Positions 23,370-34,666 of a DNA stretch of 64,000 nucleotides are shown one piece after another. A program made the translations under genes and the position numbers. The notes under the pieces were generated by a model. That model was not told the DNA's origin and did not search any database. It was given only the letters and a program-made list of their open reading frames with translations. Every line of letters starts with the position of its first letter. Position 1 is the stretch's first letter. The stretch is from positions 2,108,001-2,172,000 of the forward strand of contig NC_063073.1 in assembly GCF_022605165.1 (NCBI RefSeq), read 5' to 3'. Origin of the DNA: Purpureocillium takamizusanense (lineage: Eukaryota > Ascomycota > Sordariomycetes > Hypocreales > Ophiocordycipitaceae).

Positions 23370-24668
23370 CTATGACTGGGCCACGATGCTCTTGCCCATG
23401 GCGCCCCATCTCAGCCTCCGCAATCCGCCTCCAGACGAGCGCATCACCTCCCTGCCGCACTGCGTCGTGTCGTTGACTCCGCTCATGCTTGCCGACAGCG
23501 CTTCCTGCCGCCCAACCTCCCGCCCAATCACGTAACCTGCGCCAAACCCGACAACAGACACAAGCACCACAACGCCGGCGCTCACAACCCAAGTAAGCAG
23601 CGTAGGCGATATCAACGCGTCGTCAGCCATGTCCGCGGCCACCTTCTTCTTCTTCGTCGCCCGTGGACTTCTGCCAGCCGGAACGGCCCGTTTGCCCTTG
23701 TCTGCCGACATTCCTTCTGCCACCCTCGTAGGCGACCTAGCGGGCGACTTTCGAGAGCGGGGCGACGGTGTTGAGGCGGCATGGTTAGCGTTATCGTCCA
23801 TCAAGTCTGTCTCCTGAACCAGCCGCAGCTCCATAGGCTGGTTGCTCGGGCCCACGCCATCTCCGCCCGGCCGTCGCGCCCCGGCTTCCTCCCTCGTCTT
23901 CGGAAGGCCCCTCGCCGCAGCAGCGCACGACAGCAGGGTTGTGAGGGACGCTCTCAAGGCTGCATCGTTGTCCTCACGGGCGTTCGCCGGGGACATGAAG
24001 CTGGGGCCTCCATTGTGGATGCGAGTCTGCGAGCGTTGGGAAAAGGAAGGTCGCGTGAAGCCGCTATGGGGATGAGGGGGCATGGCGTGGCTAGCCGAGT
24101 GGCTCCTTTGCGGGCCGCCATGAGATGGCGGAAGGGAGAAGGCGTTGGGTTGCGGACGGAAGACGGGCTGGTCCGAAGCGCGGCCCAGTGCAGTCGCATT
24201 ATCACCGTCGTCCGAGTCTGCGTCCGAGTCGTCCTCGACTGCTTGCGGCTGCGACTGCTGTATATTTTCGTTGGAGCTGGAGAGGACCGGATCTTCCTCG
24301 CTCTCGCTCTCTTCATATTCCTCCTGACTGCTCGTCCCGGCGTTGTGAATGGCCGTCTGCTGTTGCTGCGTCGGCACCGACCTTGCAGGCGCGTGCAGTC
24401 GCCGTCGGCGATTATACGGGCCTCCAACTCGTAAGCCCGTGGTGACAATCTCGTCCCCGATGCTGGAGAGAGATGAAGATGATGGCTGCGACGCCACCTC
24501 GACCCATGATTCTAGGCTGGTTAGTTGACTGGAGCGCTGGGGCGACGGGCAGGGCGACGACGAACCATCAAAGCGGCGGGGATGGGAGAGCCCGGGGTTC
24601 GATCTCGCGGCGGCGGGCTGCGACATGCTGGGCGACAGATGTCTGCTCTGGTGTTGTTGATGCTCCAT
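23370..24668 (-). CDS. Disordered single-pass membrane protein of unknown function
   Basis: An intronless 432-residue protein. Most of the chain is low-complexity Ser/Pro/Gln/Glu-rich. It includes an acidic patch (EEYEESESEED), a short helical block (DNDAALRASLTTLLSCAAAA at about 233-252) that looks conserved, and a basic KKKKK cluster resembling a nuclear signal. One strong membrane segment, LLTWVVSAGVVVLVSVVGFG, lies at about residues 361-380, followed by GxxxG-type residues and about 50 residues ending in a basic patch. The layout suggests a cytosolic or nucleoplasmic N-terminus and a short C-terminal lumenal part in the ER or nuclear envelope. I do not recognise the family. Confidence 0.7.
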   Translation of the reverse strand: MEHQQHQSRHLSPSMSQPAAARSNPGLSHPRRFDGSSSPCPSPQRSSQLTSLESWVEVASQPSSSSLSSIGDEIVTTGLRVGGPYNRRRRLHAPARSVPTQQQQTAIHNAGTSSQEEYEESESEEDPVLSSSNENIQQSQPQAVEDDSDADSDDGDNATALGRASDQPVFRPQPNAFSLPPSHGGPQRSHSASHAMPPHPHSGFTRPSFSQRSQTRIHNGGPSFMSPANAREDNDAALRASLTTLLSCAAAARGLPKTREEAGARRPGGDGVGPSNQPMELRLVQETDLMDDNANHAASTPSPRSRKSPARSPTRVAEGMSADKGKRAVPAGRSPRATKKKKVAADMADDALISPTLLTWVVSAGVVVLVSVVGFGAGYVIGREVGRQEALSASMSGVNDTTQCGREVMRSSGGGLRRLRWGAMGKSIVAQS

Positions 24669-26090
24669 TTGGGACCGCTGGAGATGATTCCTTCGTCGCG
24701 TTAGATGAGGTCGGTGCTGTGGCCACGTCGCGCCATGGGCGAGATTCAGCCCAAGGTCCCGTGATGGTGTGCGGGTGACGATGACGCCAGGCGAGGGAGG
24801 TATGCGCTATCTGGAACAACGGGTACGAGTGTCGGACTGTATGCAACTCCGCACGTACCGCGCCTTAGCACTTTGTTTCGAGCCCAGCTGGCTAGGAGCG
24901 CGGGGGGGCTGGCAGTAACAATATAGTAGTCTTGAGGGAAAGGGAATGGGAAGAGACGACCAGGCAAAAGGAGGGTCGGCGAAGTTGACAGTTGACACGA
25001 CCGAGCGAGGCCGGGGCTGATCAGCCAAGTTGGGAAAGATGCCCTTCTGTTGAGGTTGGGCCTTCCCTCCTCCCCATTCACGACCAGCCCTCCAGCTTGT
25101 CCTCCCTCCCTCCTTCCCTACCTAGTTCCGTGCGGCATGTGGAAGAGGAGGCACGAGAGCGCTGCCGCAGCCGTTGGCGCGGGCGATAACGAAGTATCCT
25201 GTACCTGATACCGCCTGCAGACTGCGCGATTACGTCAGGCGCTAGCTTTCGGACTGTACTAACACTGTCTTCTCGCAGCTACGAGGTGCGGCCATCACAG
25301 TGCATGAAACGGCGCCCTGCTTGCGGTGTGAGTCGCGCCGAGGACCCCTCGGGCGGTGAGGCCCATGCTCCCATGTACCCGCTACCTCGCGTCACAGACA
25401 CCGCCACTGCCGGGGGTCATGGGCACCGAGGCGGGGTCAGCCAGAGCAACAGCGCGTGCACATTGCGCAACTCGCTCATCGACTGGCTGCCTGCCTAACT
25501 ACCTGCCTGCCCTCTGTGTGCGTACCAGGGATGGTCTCACTCTCCTCCTCCTCGTCCTCCCATACGTGTGCAAGCCGCCCCAACGCAACCTTATTATTTA
25601 CGAGATGGGTGCCAGCTGTGCAGCACCCATAATGTGGCCCTTGTGATACATGTCATGCAGCGGCAGCGGTTCCGCTTCGACCTCAGCCCACCACGTCCTA
25701 CCACCTACCCTCCAAAGCTCAATCATTGCGTAACATTTGATGATGTAGGGGGCAAGTTGCAGATATACAACACCATGGCCTTAAAAAATCGAGACATAAA
25801 AACCGCATCTGTACGAAATCCAATCGCCAAAAAAAAAATCATGCCATCAGCCAACATGACCACAACCTGCACGCACCACTCGTCAACCAGCACCCCCGAA
25901 CACAGGGTCTGCCCTGTTCTAAAGGACTGCCTACCTCATAGCTTTCGGCAGAGTGGACCGACGCCTCTTGCACGACCATTGACAACAATCTCGCCGACTT
26001 TTCGTCCGGCCCGTCCCCCACCGGACGGGGCACTCCTTACCAGCGCAAGAACGGCGCAAGGAGACACTACATCTCTGTCCTGCCTTGATA
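24669..26090. other. Intergenic region
   Basis: Upstream flank of the membrane-protein gene and downstream flank of the phosphorylase-fold gene. Small frames overlap on both strands without coding character. Confidence 0.5.
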
Positions 26091-27080
26091 CTACAGCTCC
26101 TCTTGAAAAAGGCAAGGTGTATGGGGATCAGAGCTGTCGTCTTGCCCGACGATCTCGACAACCTGCTTCGCATACGCAGCGGCCACCATCGCTGCATGGC
26201 CCTGCCACTCCTTGCTCTTGTGCGAGTCCGAATAATCGCATATGCCGCGGATGACAAGGCTCGGGAAGACACCCACAAGCCCGGCCGCCTCCATCTCGAA
26301 ACAGAGAATATCCCTCGCCGCCGACAGCATATCTCGGGCCTTGGCGTCTTTCTCAACGTAGTTGCAGGAACCAATCACCCCGTAGTGAACCAAGGTCGTC
26401 TGAGACGATCCGCGGTCGACTCGTTCCATCAGGTGCTCGGGGTCTGGTCCACAAGTTACCGAACATCCTGGGCTCTCGTCCGGCGGATGGACATCGTGCG
26501 CCTCATGGAGCCGGTCCTGGCTTGCATCTGGTCTCTCGAACCTGGCGGCGTCCAGGACAGTAGTGTGGCTGAGAACTTCGCCGATGCTCCGCTCAAGCTG
26601 GTGTCCCAGGGCTTCGTGTTCGCTTTCCAGTCTGTTTGCGATCCTGGCGAGTGCTGGAGGCGGCGGGCTCACCTCTCCCTGCGCAAATGTCACTTCGTTG
26701 CTCCTAAGAGATATAATACCGCCGTCCCCCCCACGCTGCGATGGACAACCGACCACCAAGTCGCCCAGGCGGATGTCGGCGGTTCTGCTGGGCGCCCCGC
26801 CACCAATACCCACCAATAGGCCATGTGTGATGTTGGGAAAGCTTCGGCGTACGTTCAATGCCATCTCGCATGCAATTCCAAACCCATAGTCTGCTGGCGG
26901 GGCAGCGATGACAACATTCTGCTGTCCTATCCTGCCCAGCGCATATAGGTTCTCGTCGTAGGGGTCCAGCTTTGACTTGGCCGGGCCTTGGTGTACCTCG
27001 TCCAGGAACTTCTTCGACGCCTCGAACTCCAGTAGTAGAGCGCAAAGCCAGCCAAAACTGTAATTGAAAGGATCCGACAT
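26091..27080 (-). CDS. Stand-alone PNP/UDP-phosphorylase-fold protein (NLR N-terminal type)
   Basis: An intronless 329-residue protein starting at the ATG at 27080. It begins with SFGWLCALLLEFEASKKFLDE and continues with NVVIAAPPADYGFGIACEMA, THGLLVGIGGGAPS and IRLGDLVVG. The end carries the active-site block CFEMEAAGL and VIRGICDYSDSHKSKEWQGHAA followed by MVAAAYAKQVVEIV. This is the fungal nucleoside phosphorylase/MTA-SAH nucleosidase-like domain that often forms the N-terminus of NLR-like proteins. The Glu of MEAAG and the Asp of CDYSD, expected for nucleoside binding and protonation, are present. No NACHT, ankyrin or TPR part follows; the frame ends 20 residues after the domain. Whether it hydrolyses nucleosides or signals as an NLR-derived single domain is not shown. 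Confidence 0.82.
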   Translation of the reverse strand: MSDPFNYSFGWLCALLLEFEASKKFLDEVHQGPAKSKLDPYDENLYALGRIGQQNVVIAAPPADYGFGIACEMALNVRRSFPNITHGLLVGIGGGAPSRTADIRLGDLVVGCPSQRGGDGGIISLRSNEVTFAQGEVSPPPPALARIANRLESEHEALGHQLERSIGEVLSHTTVLDAARFERPDASQDRLHEAHDVHPPDESPGCSVTCGPDPEHLMERVDRGSSQTTLVHYGVIGSCNYVEKDAKARDMLSAARDILCFEMEAAGLVGVFPSLVIRGICDYSDSHKSKEWQGHAAMVAAAYAKQVVEIVGQDDSSDPHTPCLFQEEL

Positions 27081-28230
27081 GTATAGACCGCGCGCGGTGG
27101 TAAACAAAGTATAAGAGGATGTTGTGTCGTATCGCTTCTCGCCCAGCACAGCGCGCCGCACCCTCGCTTCATCTCAACGTTACAATACCGTAGACACGTA
27201 TGCACACAAAGTCCAAAGCAAAAATGCACGCCAGCTCATCTCCCATATATACGTGACGGCAGACTCGCCGTCGTCGTCCATCCCACAGAGAGGCGAGGAG
27301 ACAAGGCAAACTCGCACGTGGCTACCGATCGATAGCCGCCCGCCCGCAAATGGGAAGGCCCTTGCGTCGGGCAGCCAACCCCTAGTGCACAGTCGCGACG
27401 AGTCTGCGCTGTGCAGTAGCCGCGGGCGGTGCGGTGCCTGTCGCACCAGCGGTCAACCCTTACGGCCCAACAGGCACTGGCCAAGGCTTGACGGCTGCAA
27501 AACACGTACTAAGGTAGTCATTGTTGGACAGACCATGAGCTCGACCAAGCCGCCACAGGGGCTCAATTACAGCTTCCGATGGAGATGAAAGGGAGGGACG
27601 TCAAACATCACCAAGAGGCCACGATACATTACAAGTCGGTAGTATAATTAGATTGGTGCTTTTTCCCTGCCCCTAACGCCGTGGTGTACACCAAACATCG
27701 CGAGTTCATTGCAAATACTTACCCGGTCCGATGCGACTAGAAAGCAAGCCCTGGAAAGTGATACAACCGTAAAGACGGTAGCGGTGCGCGCCTCCGCGTG
27801 AGACGACGCCCCCAGACGAGTTCAAGTATTTGCGTTTGAAGAGCCCCCAGGTCCCCTAGAAGTATTCGCAGAGTCAAGTTGGGTCGCTCGGTGACATCCA
27901 AAGACATCGCCAAGGACAGATCCCAAATCAGCCGACAAATCCCTCAGAAGCCCACTGGTATACTGTCGTGAGGCGACAGTTCTTGCACAATGCCCACAAT
28001 CAAAAAGCCTCGAGATAAGCCATCCGGCAAACCCTCATGAGAGAGGGCGGCGCCACGAGCCCACGGTCCAAGTGAAGAAAAGCCCCCAGGTCTATCGCCG
28101 CTCCGCGAGGGAGCGACTTTCTCAAAGCCCACAGAGTCGTCAGAGACGAACCCTCAACTTGTGTTGAAAACGACAGCCCACTAGCCCACTTTGTTCTGGA
28201 ATCGCCCGCTGGTAGCCCTCAGGATCCCTC
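27081..28230. other. Intergenic region
   Basis: Promoter of the phosphorylase-fold gene at the left and 3' flank of the nucleolin gene at the right. No coding frame is supported. Confidence 0.5.
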
Positions 28231-29838
28231 TTAATCGAACGTGACCTTAGTCCCGGAGTAACCGCCGCCGCCGCCGCCACGGTTGAAACCGCCGCGACCA
28301 CCACGACCGCCACCGCCGCGACCACCGAAGCCGCCGCCGCCGCCGCGACCACCACCACGGCCACCGAAACCACCACGACCGCCGCCACGGCCACCGCCAC
28401 GGCCACCACCGAAGCCGCCACCCTCACGAGGAGGACGGGCGCTGGCGTAGTCGAGACGGACGCTGCGCGACATGCGGCCGTTGCCAATGGGAGCACCGTT
28501 GAGCTCCTGGAAGACAGCCTTGGCATCCTCAATAGATCCAAAGCTGACATAGCCGAAGCCCTTAAGATTACCCGAATCACTGAGTCCTGGTTAGCGACAT
28601 GCTTAATGCGACTTGGACGGCGAGGGAAACTTACGGATCGGTGGGCAGGCGAACGCTGGTGACGGCACGGACGGCATTGAAGAACTCGCTGACGCTGTCC
28701 TGATCGACATCGAAAGGAAGGTTCCCAACGAAGAGGGTGTCACTCTCGGGGCTGACATTGTCGCCGTGCCTCTTGGCGCGGTCGGCAGCACGAGCCTGGG
28801 GGTTGGCGTCGGCGGGCTTGGCGTTGGCGTAGTCAAGGTTGATGGCACGACCATCAATCTCCTTGCCCTGCATGGCCTCGTAGGCCTTGGTGCAAGCGTC
28901 GGAGTCGTTGAAGTCGACATAGCCGAAGCCACGGCTGCGACCAGACATCTTGTCGGTGACGACACGAGCGTTGACAAGGCCCTCGAAGTCCTTGAAGGCC
29001 TCATACAGAGTGTTGTCATCAACGCCCCAGCTCAGGCTACCGGCGAAGAGGGTCGTGGCAGCATCGGTCTTGGCCTTCTTGGGAGCCTCGTCGATTTCAG
29101 TCTCGGCCTTGCGCTTCTTGGCAGCACGGGCAGGCTCGGTGGCCTCGGCATCAGGGACAGCCTCATCGGAGTCCTCCTCAGAGTCGTCGCTGTCCTCGGA
29201 GTCATCCTCAGAATCATCAGACTCAGCCTTCTAATTCCATGTTAGTTCGTTTCTTTGTGCGCCTGCGAGGACAAATATCGTACCTTGACGGCGGGCTTTT
29301 CATCCTCACTCTCCTCGTCAGAATCCGACGAGTCAGAGTCAGAATCAGCCTCAACCTTGACGCCGTTCTTGGGCTCCTCAGAATCAGACTCGCTGTCGGA
29401 GTCGGAGTCGGAGTCGGACGCAGCAGCGGCCTTCTTGGCCTTGCCGTTGACGGCGGCCTTCTTGGCGGGCTTCTCGTCCTCAGACTCGCTCTCGGAGTCA
29501 GAGTCAGAGTCAGAAGACTCGGTCTCGGCCTTGACCTTGGTCTTGCCGTTGACGGCGGCCTTCTTGACGGGCTTCTCCTCCTCAGACTCGGAGCTCTCAG
29601 ACGAGTCGGAGTCGGACTCCTCCTCCTCCTCCTCGGACTCGGACGAAGACTCAGGCTCGACGACCTTCTTCTTCTTCTTGGAAGGCTCCTCCTTCTCCTT
29701 CACCACCTTCTTAGCGGCGGCCTTGGCGGCATCCTTGGACTTCGCCTTGGGGGTCTGCGACGCCTTGGTGACGCCGGCGTCCTTGACGGCAAGGGCCTCA
29801 GCGGCCTTCTTGCTCTCCTTGGTCTTGGACTTGGCCAT
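28231..29838 (-). CDS. Nucleolin/Gar2/Nsr1-type nucleolar protein
   Basis: Three exons (29284-29838, 28635-29230, 28579-28231) with introns of 53 and 55 bases encode 499 residues. The N-terminal half alternates Lys-rich blocks with acidic serine tracts (SDSDSDSESES), the CK2-phosphorylated pattern of nucleolin. RRM1 starts at about residue 245 (TLFAGSLSWGV, RGFGYVDF) and RRM2 at about 345 (TLFVGNLPFDV, KGFGYVSF). The tail is an RGG/FGGRGG domain ending in KVTFD. The protein acts in the nucleolus in pre-rRNA processing and ribosome assembly. Intron 2 splits RRM2 before its RNP1 motif. The gene is divergent from the complex I subunit gene starting at 30333, with 494 bases between the starts. 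Confidence 0.93.
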
Positions 29839-30332
29839 TGTAAATGTGCGAGAGAGAATGGATGGGGTATCAAGAAAAGAGATGTGCGCGAAGAAGACAG
29901 AGATGCAAGGCTGTCTATTCTATCGCAGAGTGATGGAGGAAAGACAAAGTCTGCACGAAGGAAGGCGCAGGTTTTAAGGTGGGAGGTTGGGCGGTCGCGG
30001 CAGGCTGGGCAAGGCGGCAGATTTTTTTTTTCTTTGCGTCCGGCATTTTGCCTGTCAAAATGTGGAGCTGACAGCAGGCGGTGAGACGACGCTGTTGGGT
30101 ACGTACCCATTAGCCTTGCAGGTTCCCCGAATGAGCTTTGGTGCCTCAGACTTCAGGCGTCAGCAGCCATTGGCGCTCGCGGATGGGCGCATCGAGGCTC
30201 TGGCACACTGCACCGAGGGAAACGACCCATTGTCGCGCAACAACAACCCCCGTCCCCGACCATTTCCCTCCTCCCACGGCGCACGACGGTATCCAGCTGG
30301 GACACTCGAGGCATCGCCCGACGCGAAACAAG

Positions 30333-30797
30333 ATGCCGACCCCCGAGTCCGAGCTCTTCAAGAGCCAGAAGCCCAAGGTGGCTCCCACCTTCAACGGCGT
30401 CGACTACGACGACACCAAGGCCTTCAAGCAGGCCGAGGACGCCATCATCCGGGAGCAATGGGTCGAAGCGATGAAGACCCGGCTCGTCGGCGAGGAGCTG
30501 GGCAAGTGCTATACGCGCGAGGGCGTCAACCACCTGGAGAACTGCGGCCAATTGCGAGGTGAGTCTGGGGTAACTCGTTGCGCGGGCCAGGTCGGTCCAG
30601 TGCTGGGGGACTACTTGCTAACGCAACGTGTGCGCGCAGAGAAATACTTGCAACTCCTGGCGACGAATAAGGTCAAGGGCACCAAGTTCCTGCAGCAAAA
30701 CTACATCGAAAAGAGGGACGAGGAGCTGGACCTGGCGGCCAAGGTGCACACGAGCGACAAGATCGCGCGGCTCAACCAGGGCCGTTTTGCCTCCTGA
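30333..30797 (+). CDS. NADH-ubiquinone oxidoreductase 12 kDa subunit (NDUFB10/PDSW type)
   Basis: Two exons (30333-30558 and 30640-30797) joined at phase 1 encode 127 residues. The N-terminus MPTPESELFKSQKPKV, the block AIIREQWVEAMKTRLVGEEL and CYTREGVNHLENCGQLREKYL match the Neurospora 12.3 kDa complex I subunit, an accessory subunit of the membrane arm. The two cysteines in GKCYTREGVNHLENCG fit the disulfide-bonded helix pair of this family on the intermembrane-space side. The start at 30333 is chosen over upstream in-frame ATGs because it matches the family N-terminus; no cleaved presequence is needed. Confidence 0.9.
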   Translation: MPTPESELFKSQKPKVAPTFNGVDYDDTKAFKQAEDAIIREQWVEAMKTRLVGEELGKCYTREGVNHLENCGQLRGESGVTRCAGQVGPVLGDYLLTQRVRAEKYLQLLATNKVKGTKFLQQNYIEKRDEELDLAAKVHTSDKIARLNQGRFAS

Positions 30798-31286
30798 GAG
30801 AGAGCCGGCTAGAGGGGACTCGTCTAGACGAAGCATTTGACCGGGAGTGGTCTGCAATGGAAATGGAACGGCGGCATAGCCTATAGTAGCAAGGTGCTGT
30901 TCTCGCGCCCCCGCGGCGTGCTCGGGATCATGTCGGCCCTCGAGTGGGCCTACTTTCTGGCCCTGTACGAGTGTGTATATAAGAGGATGAGAGTCAATGA
31001 AACCTAAAGTCAACCCAGTCGAAATTTCCTTGTACTTGTTCTTTTTGTTGAGCTTGCCCACATATCATTCACGCCGTGATTCCGGTCCGTAAAGTCGGCG
31101 AGGCAAGGCTGACCCATTGGTGTTGCGGCGGGTCCCATTGGCTGGCTCCTCAACCTCCACCAAAATTTCTCGACTACAACGAGCCTCGTCTCGGTGACCG
31201 CGCCGACGCCCAGCTTCCAAAACCACCGCCGCCGCAGCCGCCGCCGCCGCCTCCTCTTCCTCCCCATCTCCTCCACAGGCATCGCC

Positions 31287-32025
31287 ATGCTCTGCAAGCG
31301 CTGCTTCCGCGCCGTCCTGACGCCACGGCAGTTGCTGCCCCTCGCGCGACCCTTCTCGATAGCCGCGCGACTACGCTCCGACGAGCCCCAGCTCTCGACC
31401 CCCATCACCAGCCCCAGCGATGCATCGGCCGCCACGACAAAGCCCGCCGCCGAGCCGCGGTCCATCTGCCTCGAGGGCACCATTCTCAGCGGCCTCAACT
31501 ACACCAAGGGCGGGAATGACCCCGTGGCGATGAAGGACGAGGACTACCCGGAGTGGCTGTGGTCGTGCCTCGACATGGCCAAGAAGGGTACTGACGTCGC
31601 GGACGAGGACGCCGGCGACGAGTTCTGTACGTTTGTTTTTTTCCTTCTGCGTTTCTTTGTCCTTCGCTGCCTCTTTGCTGTCAGCCATCATCGTCCGACG
31701 AACTGGCGGCCTCTGTCTTGCTGCACGAATTAAAAGTTTCTCGCGCTGACCCGTGCCCTCAAACGCAGCCAAATCCAAAAAGCAGCGACGGCTAGCGGCC
31801 AAGCGGCAAAAGGCCATTGAGGCGAAGCTCCTGGCCGAGGGCAACCTCGAGGCGCTGGCGCCAAAGGTGCCCCTACAGCACCAGTCGATCAACCTGCCGG
31901 GCGAGCCGGGTGGCAGCGTGGAGCACAATATCGAGGCTGCGGACAAGCGCGAGGAGCTGAGGAAGGCGATGCGCAAGGAGAGAAAGGCCAAGATCAAGGA
32001 ATCCAATTACCTCAAGTCCATGTAA
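31287..32025 (+). CDS. Mitochondrial large-subunit ribosomal protein mL54 (MRPL37 type)
   Basis: Two exons (31287-31626 and 31769-32025) joined at phase 1 encode 198 residues. The basic N-terminus (MLCKRCFRAVLTPRQLL...) is a mitochondrial targeting sequence. The family core is GLNYTKGGNDPVAMKDEDYPEWLW, split by the intron shortly after, with the basic helical tail AKSKKQRRLAAKRQKAIEAK and a final KRKERKAK-like segment. It is a structural protein of the mitoribosomal large subunit. An upstream in-frame region lacks targeting character, so the ATG at 31287 is preferred. Confidence 0.88.
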
Positions 32026-32339
32026 AGCAGAGGCCAGAGATGGGCAAATTTGTCATGGCAACATCTGTACCATATTCGTGGGAATCCCACTTGTATCATC
32101 ATACATGCAAGCTACAGTTACAAGTTCATTGTGTATGGAGGCGACCTATAACACACATTATTTGTAATTGCTTTACATGACTCTTGAAGTCGGTTCACAG
32201 CACATGACCTGGTTCTGGGTACCCAAGAAATCTGTACGGGAGCGCATACATAGATATGCCTTTCATTTAACTAAGAGCCCTGGGGCATGGCAGGGCTATA
32301 CACCTATTCCCGAGACGCTGTACGCTCTCACTTCGACTC

Positions 32340-33741
32340 TTACAGCGCATGTAGATCCAACGGCACGCTGCTTCCCCTGCCGGCACGATACTTCTTTGGA
32401 CCACCAACAAAGTCCCGCGGCTTGGGAAACAAGCTCTCAGACTTGAATTGCCACCGTGAGTCGTTGACAATGAAACGTTCGCCGCCGCCGCCGCCATAGC
32501 CGCCGCCGCTCATAGTTGGAGAGTGCGATGGCTGTCGGCTCGGACTCGGCGACTTGGCGCCGTTGGAAGACAAGGTGAAAGCGCTCGGGTCCAGCATCGA
32601 CTGCCGGAGAGACGATCCTCGGGTTCGTGACACTGGCGGCGGAGGCGGTGACGCCGGCGTCGGAGGTGTTGGCGCCGCGTTGGGAGGCGGAGGAGGAGGC
32701 GGGGCACTTGGAGAGGAGTGCTCCGCTGCCCGAATAGCAGCTTGCACGGCCAGAGATGGGGCTGATGCTGCATTAGAAGCCGGAGGCGGCGGAGGAGGCG
32801 GAGGCGGAGGCTGTGCTCGCGGAGCGGGCGATAGGTTCGGGCGTGGAGGAGCTGCCGAAGGAGGAGGAGGCGGCGGCGCCGCAGGCAGGCTCGGGGCACT
32901 TGATGGCGGAGGAGGGGGCGGTGGTGCTGCAGGTGTTGGCGCGGACGCTGCGGGTGGTGGAGGCGGCGGCGGCGGCGGCGCCGGGGTCGAAGGCAGTTTG
33001 GCTACTGACGACGGTTTCCGAGACGTAGGCAGGGGAGGCGGCTTCTTCCCTATCGGCGGCGGAGGCCCCTTTGCCGGCGCGCTCACTTTCCTCAGGTTGT
33101 TGGCGCCTCCTGGTCGTGGAATTGGCAGTCCCCGTCCAGGGATGGCTGGAGCCGCGGCGGCGGGCGGTCTCGGCGCAGATACTCCCGGCGGCTTCGGCAC
33201 GGGATGAGCAGACTCCCCTGGGTCCGAAAGATACGTGGAATCGTTGTTCGCTCCGGTATCGACGCCTCCGCTGCGCTTCTTGAGTTTCGGCATACCGCCG
33301 GCAAACAGTCCGCCCAGCTGCGGCGCCGAGTCCATTGACGCCGCGGCGGCGGCGGCGTGCCCGGAGCCTTGATCACTGTTGCTTCTGGCGCGGTTCCCAG
33401 GGACCGGAGGGGCAAGGCCGCCGGGGATCGGGGGCGCACCTCCTACCGGCGGCCCGGACGAGGAGGAGTTGTCCTTGGCTAGAGCGGGCGCCGAGCGGTC
33501 ATTGGTGACTGCCTTCTTGAGGGCCTTGCCCTTGGAGATGTCTGCCAGCAGCGCATTCTAGGGCATCAGTCAGCTTAGGGCTTCGGGCGAGTCGAGGCAA
33601 AGGGCCGGTTCTCACTCTGTTGCCTCCGCCAGGTGGTGGTCGCGGCGGTCCAGCTCCCCCAGGAGGGGGTGGCGGGGGAGGAGGCGGTCCGCCAACGCCT
33701 GGAGGTGGAGGAGGCGGCGGCGGCGGAGGAGGAGCAGGCAT
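32340..33741 (-). CDS. VRP1: Verprolin (WIP family actin regulator)
   Basis: Two exons (33616-33741 and 32340-33557) encode 447 residues. The first 42 residues are a polyproline start (MPAPPPPPP...) and a PPPGGGNR linker. The WH2 actin-binding motif NALLADISKGKALKKAV opens exon 2. Multiple PPPPPP tracts follow; they bind SH3 and profilin partners. The C-terminus ends with RFIVNDSRWQFKSESLFPKP, the WASP/Las17-binding segment. Verprolin couples WASP to Arp2/3-driven actin assembly at endocytic patches. The intron lies exactly between the polyproline leader and the WH2 motif. The gene is divergent from the mitochondrial protein gene at 34667. Confidence 0.93.
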
Positions 33742-34666
33742 AGTGATATGCTGTGCGGGCGGTTTCTATCCTCGCCAGGTGGCAGGCCTCGTGAGGCTGC
33801 CAAACGTGGATGTCGAGTCGATCAGGTGGGTGCAGCGGCAGTCTGGGACCGGAGCTGACACCGGGCCAGTGCCGGACGTGGGAAGCGAACGAACGACGAG
33901 CGTCGACGACGCAAGGTTAGACGTGTGCGGTTGGTGACGCGCGGGGTGCTGTCGACGGCAGAGCACAAAGGGAGAAAGGATGGCGCAGCCGCCGTGAGGT
34001 ACGTTGGAGGGCTGATGAAGGAGCTGGCGCGAGGTTTCGTCATCAGGGCTGGTCGCAGCGGAACAGTGGGCGCCGCCTGACGGGGGGTGCGTTACTACGT
34101 GCAGCGCTGTGGCAGGCCCAGTGACTGATGACTGAGGTGCCCCGCTTTCGACTTGAAAGGCCCCGGCCGCCTGGGGTCCATGCCCGGCTGGCGAAGAAAC
34201 CTAGCAAACCTCACGTGGGAAACGAAGTGCCTCGTACCAAGTACGCGCGGCGTCATCCAAGTGCACAAGGTAGACAGACAGGCCTGAAACAAGAGGAGAT
34301 TCATGTCGACTAAGCTCAGCAAATTTGGTTTGCTTTTTTTTTTCCCGCTGCATCTTGGGCCTTGCTTTCTGAGGCCCTTGATTTACGATGTCAATGAATG
34401 GCACACACCCACTATCTCGCCCAGGCGAAAGCCCCAGGGACGGCTGGCCGGTACGTAGCCTCGCAGGCAACAACCCCTGCTCCATCCCCATTGGCCTCTG
34501 ACCATCAACGCCAATTCTCCAATTTCTTCCGCTCCGGATAACCTCATCACGGCCACCCTCAACCCCCGCGACCTCTTGCGCCCCAACCTCCGCCGATTCC
34601 CCACTCGACCATCCTGCTCCAGCCACTTGTGATCACACATATCGATCGAGCGCAGGCCTCATTACG
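33742..34666. other. Divergent promoter region
   Basis: The space between the starts of verprolin (minus) and the mitochondrial membrane protein (plus), so it likely holds both promoters. No other frame is supported. Confidence 0.5.

Noticed and set aside
26091..27080. Full NLR-type immune-receptor gene
   Set aside because: No NACHT, NB-ARC, ankyrin or TPR part follows the phosphorylase-fold domain in any frame within reach.
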